Shown piece by piece: positions 57,302-64,000 of a stretch of 64,000 bases of DNA. A program made the position numbers and the translations under genes. Positions within the stretch are counted from its first letter, which is position 1. Each line of letters starts with the position of its first letter. The notes under the pieces are model-generated. The model was not told where the DNA came from, made no database searches, and saw only the letters and a list, made by a program, of their open reading frames with translations. This DNA is from Dermatemys mawii (Eukaryota > Chordata > Testudines > Dermatemydidae). The stretch covers positions 1,245,814 through 1,309,813 of the forward strand of contig ML677472.1 of the NCBI GenBank assembly GCA_007922305.1, given 5' to 3'.

Positions 57302-57496
57302 CAGGGCCAGCTGTAACTGTTTCGCCACCCCAAGCAAAAAAAAAAAAAAAAAAATTGCCCCACCCCCCCCCAAAAAAAAAAAAAAAAAAAAAAAAAGCGT
57401 CCGGAATGTGCCGCCCCAAGATTGGCCGGAATGCCTCCCCAAAAATGTACCATCCCAAGCACATGCTTCCTTGGCTGGTGCCTGGAGCCAGCCCTG
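57302..57496. mobile_element. hAT-like MITE with A-runs
   Basis: CAGGGCCAGCTGTAACTG start and GGAGCCAGCCCTG end. Contains two long A-runs (57337-57353 and about 57370-57396) around a C-run. No clean target duplication. Confidence 0.6.
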
Positions 57497-57917
57497 ACCC
57501 CTATGAGAATAGTTTCATGAGGATTTGAACACTTTCCCTTCCAGAGAGCAATAAATCAGTCCTATGAATGCCCGTGTAAGGGGAATTAAAGGGCTTGTGA
57601 CATCTGTCAAAGTGAATGTGCAGGTTTTATTTTCAGAATGGAGAAGCATTGGCAGAGTATATGTGGAGATGGATTGCTGAGAGGGCAGTAAAGGGTCTTC
57701 CACAGGATTTCAGGGCTGAATGTGAAGCTTGAAGGACTGGAATAGCAGTGCATGCTGCATGTCAGGATTGTCTAGCTACTTTTCTATTTAAAATGTAAGT
57801 AGTAGATTGTGAGAATAATTTCAGGGGTGGGTTCCTGTTTTTCTGTTTAAAGGTAGTACAGCTGTGTGGTTAAGAAACATTCTGCATAAAGAAATATCTC
57901 TTTAAAAAGTAACATGA
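57497..57917 (+). other. Rap1GAP-family intron (part)
   Basis: No recognisable features. Confidence 0.4.
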
Positions 57918-57925
57918 GTTTAAAC

Positions 57926-58631
57926 CAGAGGTGGGCAAACCTTTTGGCCCCAGGGCCACATCAGGGTTGCAAAACTGTATGGAGGGCCATGTATGGAGGC
58001 TGTGCCTCCCCAAACAGTCTGGCCTCCGCCCCCATCTGTCCCCTCCCACTTCCCAGCCCCTAACTGCTCCTTCAGAACCTCTGATCCATACAACACCCCC
58101 ACAACACACACTCCTTGTCCCCTGACTGCTCCCTCCCAGGACCCTCACCCCTAACCACCACCCTGGGACTCCATCCCCTCTCCAATCCCCCCTGCTCCCT
58201 GTCCCCTGACTGCCCCCCTCAGAATCTCCAACCTATCCGACCCGCTGCATTCCTTGTCCCCTACCACCCCCTTCCAAGACCCCCCCCCCCCGACCCTAAT
58301 CACCCCCCAGGACTACATCCCCTATCCAACTCCTCTTCTCCCTGTCCTCTGACTGCCCTGACCCCAATCCAAACCCCCGCCCACTGACAGGCTCCCTGGG
58401 ACTCCACTCCTTATCCAACCCCCGCATTCCCTGTCCCCTGACTGCCCCTGAGACCCTCTGCCCCTTATCCAACCCCCCAGAGAACTGCCCGCACAGCGGC
58501 GTGGCTCTTGGAGAGAGAGGGAGAGCATGGGAGCGGGGAGGGGCTAGCATCCCCAGCCGGGAGCTCAGGGGCCGCACAGGATGGTCCTGCGGGCTGGATG
58601 TGGCCTGCAGGCCATAGTTTGCTTACCCCTG
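57926..58631. mobile_element. C-rich hAT MITE, target duplication GTTTAAAC/GTTAAACA
   Basis: Ends CAGAGGTGGGCAAACC and TTTGCTTACCCCTG are imperfect inverted repeats. The flanks GTTTAAAC and GTTAAACA match with one base slipped. The interior is C-rich, with about 30-50-bp quasi-repeats such as CCTTATCCAACCCCC and CCTGTCCCCTGACTGC. Related fragment at about 11296-11512. Confidence 0.75.
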
Positions 58632-59766
58632 GTTAAACAGTTCTCAGTGAGTTTTAATATAGCATTAAATGTCCTCCCCTGGCCCTCTGCTATTTCTCTT
58701 TCCCAGCCATTTCCTTTGTGATTTTGATTGGCCCGGGACACTTTGTTCTTCTTTGATAGAAAAACGTGCGGCTTAGGCTATGCCTACTCTGGCAATTGAA
58801 CAACAAAGCTTTTATCTTTCAGAGGTGTTAAAGAAACACACACACCCCAAAAGACACCATTTCGCTGACAACAACTGTGAACAGTACTTTGTTGGCAGGG
58901 CGCTCTCCTGACAACAAAGCTAATGCCGCTCATTGGAGGTGGAAGTTTTTTTATTCTCCTACAAACACATATGCAGAGAAATTGTCCTTGCTTTTGGGCC
59001 TGCAGTACCGCCAAGCCCCAAAGCTCAGAATTAATGAGTCAGTCTCCCAGAAATCATGACATTTGTTTTAAAAGATTAAGTCCCATTTTTGTCCTGTTGC
59101 CACCATTGGCAGATGTATAGTAAGGTAGGTGATTTTGCTGAAGGTGATTTTGCTAACTAGAGGATCCAGCCAAAACTGAGGTCCGATTGCGCTATTCATT
59201 TTCCGTTTGGTCAGTAAGGGATAGTCCCTGGCCTCAAGAGCTTACAGTTGAATGCAAATCATGGTGGCGTGTTTGCAATGTGGTGAGTTTGGAACTGGGA
59301 CTCAGCCAGACTCATCTCACAGAGGGGCCACTGAAGATCCATTAGATGGGAGCAACTTTTAATCATTGTTGAGCAGGAAAGGATTCAAACTGATGATCTG
59401 CAGTTGGAAGGTTCTGTGTCTATACTGCATTACAAAGGATGGAGGCATTCAGTCCTGCAAAAGCACTAATCTTGCTTATTTGAGAATTAGGCTTCTTTCT
59501 GGAGAGATATGTTTATTAAATGAAATTTTGATCTCCTTTGGAGTTTACACAGGCAGAGTCATCTACTCTCTATAAGTAGCCCGCACTGTGCTGTCAGTCT
59601 CAAGTGCACTCCTGTTTGCCTGGCCCTGTTCTTAAAGGAGCAGCTCCCATTAACCAAGTACAAAAAATAAAATGACTATTAGCACAACATTCAAATTAAC
59701 TACAGTGGTTTGCATATAAACGTGCCAACAATTATTTTAGGCTCCTTAGACTAACTAGTGGGGGGA
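58632..59766 (+). other. Rap1GAP-family intron (part), MITE fragments
   Basis: 58770-58950 contains decayed MITE text (GGCTATGCCTACTCTGGC, TCTCCTGACAACAAAGC). 59205-59260 resembles the MIR-like phrase AAGAGCTTACAGTTGAATGC. No exon recognised. Confidence 0.4.
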
Positions 59767-60440
59767 TGTAACAGGGTGCTGACTAAGGGCTTGTCTTCAT
59801 TAGAGCCAGGAGAGATCAATCTTATGACGATCGATTTATCACGTCTCGTCAAGATGCGATAAATCGATCGCCAGCAGCTCCCCCGTCGACTCTGTAACTC
59901 CAGCTCGCCAAAAGGCGCAAGCTGGAGTCAACGGGGGAGCGCGCCGCCAACCGCTGCCACCGTGACGACGGCAGGTAAGTTGGCTGTAGATATGCTGATT
60001 TCAGCTACGTTATTAACGTAGCTGAAATTGCGTATCTACAGTCGATCCCCCGCGCTAGTGAAGACCAGCCCTTAGAGAACCGGGCCAGGCCCCTGTTAGC
60101 CAGGGAGAAAAGGTATTGGCTGTGGCTGGCTGGGAGGCCACGCCCTAATTGCTTGAGGGGATGCACCTGCTGGCCTGAGTAGCCAGCTGGCTATAAAAAC
60201 TGGCAGGAAGGAAGCAGGGGAAGACCAGGGAGACAGGAGAAGCTAGGGAGAGACAAGAAAGGAAAGAGTGTGGGCTCTGGATCCCTCCTGCCAAAGAAGC
60301 TAGCAGTCTCTCTGAGTGCTAGTCTGTATATATCTGTAAATAGTAGGTGGTGGGGATGGATTCAAGCAATAAAGGACATGGGTGCTGCACTCTAAGTGGT
60401 CTCCGGGAGTTTTTGTGGAGAGGACCAGCAAAGACCTGGT
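59767..60440 (+). mobile_element. LTR-like sequence split by a foldback MITE
   Basis: TGTAACAGGGTGCTGAC, then after the MITE GAGAACCGGGCCAGGC, GGCTATAAAAACTGGCA near 60190 and AATAAAGG near 60368. The layout is that of an LTR with TATA and polyadenylation signal. Right end not resolved. Confidence 0.55.
59787..60072. mobile_element. Foldback MITE, copy 2
   Basis: Ends GGGCTTGTCTTCATT and AGTGAAGACCAGCCC, flanked by TAA and TTA. Internal AGCTACGTTATTAACGTAGCT palindrome, GGAGTCAACGGGGGAGCGCG and AAATCGATCG. Reverse-oriented relative of 30593-30922. Confidence 0.78.
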
Positions 60441-61833
60441 TATAGGGAAGCGTGCCGTTACCCTTTATGTGGATCAGCCCACACAGTCAAACACCAAATG
60501 CACATTGCCAGTGGGTTGCACCAGTACTCATGAGATAGCAGTAGAATGCGGGGCATCAAGATTCTTGGCCTTCAGAGCTGCTTGTGCCCTGATGGCTACA
60601 GACAATGTAGAGAAATGTAACAACAAACACCACCCCTGTTTGGGTCGTCTGTGGGGTATGAACCTGGGATGTAAAAGCATGAATCTTTTACAGAGCTTGT
60701 AGCTTGGAAATAGCAGGAGAGTCCTAAACCTCTGTGTGGTTTAGCTATTTGAGGGGGACACATAGCCACACTGTGTTAGTATGAGTTATATAACTACTTA
60801 CTATTGTATGTCCTTTCTGCAAGGTTGTATGACAGAGTGAACGCTGTTACATTAGAGACCTGGCTTCTGTTCCCAGCTCTGACTGTATACCCTCTGTTAC
60901 CTCTGAAATAATAGTTCTCTCCCTCACCAACTTTGGCCTTTAATAAGTATTGTGTCTGACACAGAAATGCTAAGAGCTGCTAGTATGAGTGCTGGGGCTA
61001 AAGCTTATGGATGCTATCAGCTGCGCTTGCAGTGTAATACAGCTTCCCTTAGACAGCTAGACATCATTAGGGTTGCTGTTTGATTTTTCTTTTGCATTGC
61101 ATGATTGCATGATAGCTACAGCTTTTCATGTCATCACAAGAAGGCCTGTAGCAGGGGCCAAAATCATGATAAATTTGTGACAGATGGCAACTTTACAAGG
61201 CAGTAGCCCCTCCTCTGCTCTGCTCTGCTTGCTTCCTTAGCAGTTGTGACCTGACCATTGCTTTTCTTTGCTTGCTCTGGCTTGGGCATATTCCCATCCC
61301 TGGGTCTGACAGCAAGGCTGTAGCAAGTTCTGGTTTCAGTGACTCCAAGGGCTTTTAGCTCTTCAGACACTGATCAGTCTCAAGGTGGCTGATTCCTGGA
61401 AACCTCACAGCTTTTAATAGTTCAGAGGTTAGTCCTGATCCTAGAGTGGGTTCCATCCCCCCTCTTGGAAACTCTCCCCACTTCCCCCAGCATTTTTTCC
61501 ATCTAGGACCTACCCATAACCCATGGCAACCCAGCCATTGGATCAGGAGCCTGAAGCAGGGAAGTGGTTTGGCCAAGCATGTATATCCACAGGAAAGAGA
61601 ATTGTCGGGGGGCTGGTGGAGGTGGGCAGAGAGAGGGATCCAGTGACAGGGAGTAGGGGAGAGGAACATCTGAGAGGGATGCAGGGGATAAGTGAACCAG
61701 GGTTCACTTGCTGGGTGGGGAAGGAGGGATCAGCGATTGTGAGGAGGGAGGCCAGCGCACTTTTGGGGAGAGACTGTGTATGAGTATTGGCATCCTGGAT
61801 GATATAAGTTTAATAGTAATTGTCTCCCTTTAG
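60441..61833 (+). other. Rap1GAP-family intron (part)
   Basis: No recognised exon or named repeat. Polypyrimidine TTGTCTCCCTTTAG ends at 61833. Confidence 0.45.
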
Positions 61834-61927
61834 GAGATCTGATGAAGTGGGGCGTTGCATCAATGACATCCTAGTCTCTCCTGTCCAGGACCCCCAGACT
61901 GCACTTACCCCTGCTGTTCACAACAAG
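61834..61927 (+). CDS. Rap1GAP-family gene, coding exon
   Basis: 94 nt (one base plus 31 codons). Acceptor CCCTTTAG/G and donor AACAAG/GTAAGG are both consensus. It reads RSDEVGRCINDILVSPVQDP and ends AVHNK. The first base completes the phase-2 codon of the preceding exon: it gives Gly with 55354 directly, or Trp if the RAP1GAP-like micro-exon (VDK...SVW, about 36 nt) is present as in human, where a WRSD sequence follows. The variable linker leads to the next exon's TVDLFEMIEKMQ, as in RAP1GAP. No catalytic residues here; the GAP domain comes later. Confidence 0.8.
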
Positions 61928-62429
61928 GTAAGGAGCTGCATACTCCCTTGTCCAGAATGGGAATATGTCTAGAGCATATGAGAAAAGAGGAGAGAGGCAG
62001 GCAATGTGCATTAGAACCATGGGTGTGTGGTTTGTGGGAACAGATATATATTTCTCAGTGAGTGCCCTAAAAACTGGTTCATCTAGTTTAATTTCCCATC
62101 TCTTGACATAACAGAGCAGGCCATTACCTTGGCCATTCAGATGCAACTAATGGTCCATTTAGTCCAGAATTCTGGTTCATCCAATACCAGATCAGACTGC
62201 TATTCTGCCTTTAACGGTGCAAGGTGAAGACAATGCACCTGGCCAGTTGTTCAATACTGTGCCATCCATGTAGGGAGAGGGATTCCTTCCTGACTTCAGC
62301 AGATGAATAATTTCTGCCCTGAAGCATGACGACCCTTGTGATTTTTGTCATAGCTGGTGTTACTGCAGATGACATTCTCTCTCATAGAAAGAGATCTGAC
62401 ATTTCTATGTCATCCTTTTCTCTTCACAG
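61928..62429 (+). other. Rap1GAP-family intron with old LINE 3' UTR fragment
   Basis: 62090-62310 has ATGGTCCATTTAGTCCAGAA and GGGAGAGGGATTCCTTCCTG, a decayed CR1/L3-type 3' UTR. No exon. Confidence 0.5.
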
Positions 62430-62465
62430 ACTGTGGATTTGTTTGAAATGATTGAAAAAATGCAG
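62430..62465 (+). CDS. Rap1GAP-family gene, coding exon (TVDLFEMIEKMQ)
   Basis: 36 nt, phase 0 to phase 0. Acceptor TCTTCACAG/A, donor ATGCAG/GTAAGG. It encodes TVDLFEMIEKMQ, identical from DLFEMIEKMQ to RAP1GAP as I recall it (RAP1GAP2 has FEMLEKMQ). In RAP1GAP this exon starts the GoLoco-like region, where Galpha binding occurs in the long isoforms. The next RAP1GAP exon (beginning GSRMDEQ in human) is not seen before 64000. Confidence 0.9.
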
Positions 62466-62884
62466 GTAAGGAGTAGTTATTCAATCAAACTTTGGGATCC
62501 TTAAGTTCTGGTAGCTGATAATTGTCAGCTCCTATTCCTGTCCTGTCCCTGCACCTTCACAGCAGCTTCACTTGTGCCCTTTAATCCTGACCAGCATGGT
62601 CTGCTCTCCTAGTCTTGGCTCTCCTAGCTCTACCCAGTCCCCTCCAACTCTCTAGTAGTGTGGCTTCACTGTCACTCCCTCAGGTTCAGGGGCTCAAACA
62701 ATGTGGGGGTGCACCCACAGTTAATTTAAATGCAAGTATATGTCCCTTAGAGAGCTTTAAGTGTTCAGAGTTATGCACTCAAATGTCAAAAAATGCCAAA
62801 GTTAATGTGAAACCTTAATTCTGCCCTTTATATATTTTTAAGGGTGATCACTGTACTCATTGACTCATGGAGGGAGGGGTGATT
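62466..62884 (+). other. Rap1GAP-family intron (part)
   Basis: No recognised features. Confidence 0.4.
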
Positions 62885-63165
62885 GACAAGATGCACCCAA
62901 GGAAAACCCACGAGAATGTTTTTGACCCATCATGCACTGGGAGCTAAATCCAGAATTCCAATGGGCGGCTGAGACTGTGGGAACTGTGGGATAGGTACTC
63001 ACAGTGCACCGCTCCGAGAGTCAATGCTAGCCTCAGTACTGTGAACGCACTCTGCTGATTTAGCGCTTTTAGTGGGGACATACAGAATCAAATGTATACA
63101 ATCTGTTCTGAAAAATAGACTTCTATCAATTCAACCGAATTTCATAGTGTAGACATACTCTTAGA
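62885..63165. mobile_element. Right end of the large Harbinger-type MITE family
   Basis: CATCATGCACTGGGAGCTAA, TTCCAATGGGCGGC, CACCGCTCCGAGAGTCAATG and CATAGTGTAGACATACTC match 12855-13085. Left half and minisatellites are absent. Confidence 0.75.
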
Positions 63166-64000
63166 CTTATGTGCCAGAGATTGTGCATAACCACACAGAA
63201 AGCTGGTGAGAATTTGCTGGCATATATAGGCCACCTGATTTTGCAGCTAAATTAGCATGTTTGTTGCATGTAATGAAGACTACCGTGCATGTGTGTAGCC
63301 AAATTAGCATTGTAGTTTACTGCCTCATCCTCAGAATTGCCTTATGACAGGATATGCTGCTGGATAGAGCTGCTCAATTTTTTTTTAAGATACGTTTTTT
63401 AATAGAAAAATTACCTTTTTAAAATAAAAATACGTAGCAAAATTGTTTTCATTTTTTGTGAAAGTTTTCACTATATTTTTTTTTGTGATTTTTAAAAAAT
63501 ATTTTTCATTTACTGTTTTCCCTTTTTCCTGAGTTAGTTTTTGAAAATTGAAGTTTGATTTTCAAAAGCACCCAAGAGATTTAGGAAGCACAAGTGAAGG
63601 ATATAGGCATTGTTGAAAATCCCATGAGGAATTTAAAAAAAATTAACAGGGAAAGGAAGCAAAACAACAGAAGATAAACTTTAAAAAAAATGGAAAATGG
63701 TTTGATTCGAAACCCTTCAAAACAAAACTAATTTTTTTTTCAATTTTAAAAAATATTTCAAGCAGCCCTACTTGTGATTGAAAGGGAAATTTATGGCTAT
63801 GACTGACTGTAATTACAGTATACACAGAGAGAAGAAAACTATGAATAAAAAGTGTAACGACCAAAATTTTTCTAGGTGTAATTGGGCACAGCTCCACTGA
63901 AATCAATGGAGCCAAGTCCATTTCCATCAGCAGATAACTTGGGCCCAAGTTTATAAAAATAAATTGGACTGTTATGACAATTAAATTAGTGCAATTAACA
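63166..64000 (+). other. AT-rich tail of the window
   Basis: Poly-T/poly-A-rich tract near 63379-63525. A common sauropsid phrase (CTCCACTGAAATCAATGGAG) near 63889-63911. No exon recognised. Confidence 0.45.

Noticed and set aside
1..64000. CRISPR arrays, operons, phage genes, rRNA, tRNA genes
   Set aside because: None seen. The tandem arrays present are minisatellites without CRISPR spacing, and no intact tRNA cloverleaf was recognised.

Overview
The window looks like nuclear DNA of a turtle or close sauropsid relative. It has split exons, CR1 LINEs, RTE and DIRS-type retroelement remains, MIR-like SINEs, a tRNA-type SINE of the tortoise kind, many hAT, Harbinger and mariner MITEs, and solo LTRs. 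No bacterial or organellar genes were seen. The species call is inference from the repeat mix. The gene calls rest on protein similarity plus splice sites.

Three genes are supported. (1) CASP2 (caspase-2), minus strand, at the left edge: the CARD exon (1106-1256), a probable noncoding first exon ending at 1986, and a CpG-island promoter with two NRF-1-type sites near 2150 and 2235. The rest of the gene lies beyond base 1. (2) TMEM139, minus strand, complete coding region in two exons (23596-23349 and 20868-20457, 219 codons), probably with a noncoding TATA-driven first exon near 26015-25869. (3) The 5' part of a Rap1GAP-family gene on the plus strand, with coding exons at 55311-55354, 61834-61927 and 62430-62465, running off the right edge. 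TMEM139 next to CASP2 in the same orientation matches human 7q34. A Rap1GAP gene is not part of that human cluster, so it may be a paralogue lost in mammals.

Most of the remaining sequence is layers of mobile DNA. 3.5-8.5 kb: a CR1 split by a solo LTR, an RTE LINE apparently split by a CR1 that is itself split by a MITE, and an LTR split by a Harbinger-type MITE. 8.55-10.55 kb: a decayed DIRS element with inverted repeats, a tyrosine-recombinase remnant and a Tigger-like insertion. 11.8-13.1 kb: a Harbinger-type MITE carrying two minisatellites. 13.8-16.9 kb: two CR1 copies. 17-19 kb: hAT and mariner MITEs. 21-35 kb: LTRs, a foldback MITE and SINEs around TMEM139. 36-43 kb: several hAT elements with clear 8-bp target duplications, including a 2.45 kb copy with a broken BED/hAT transposase inserted in a minisatellite. 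44-49 kb: an LTR, RTE and CR1 fragments. 51.5-53.5 kb: a long CR1 with reverse transcriptase. 56-63 kb: MITEs and an LTR within the first introns of the Rap1GAP gene.

The three genes do not form one pathway. CASP2 is an apoptosis and stress protease, TMEM139 a small membrane protein with PY motifs, and the Rap1GAP gene a regulator of Rap1 signalling. No wholly new system was proven. The best leads are the Rap1GAP paralogue, the DIRS remnant, the MITE-borne minisatellites and the nested insertions that give a relative time order.
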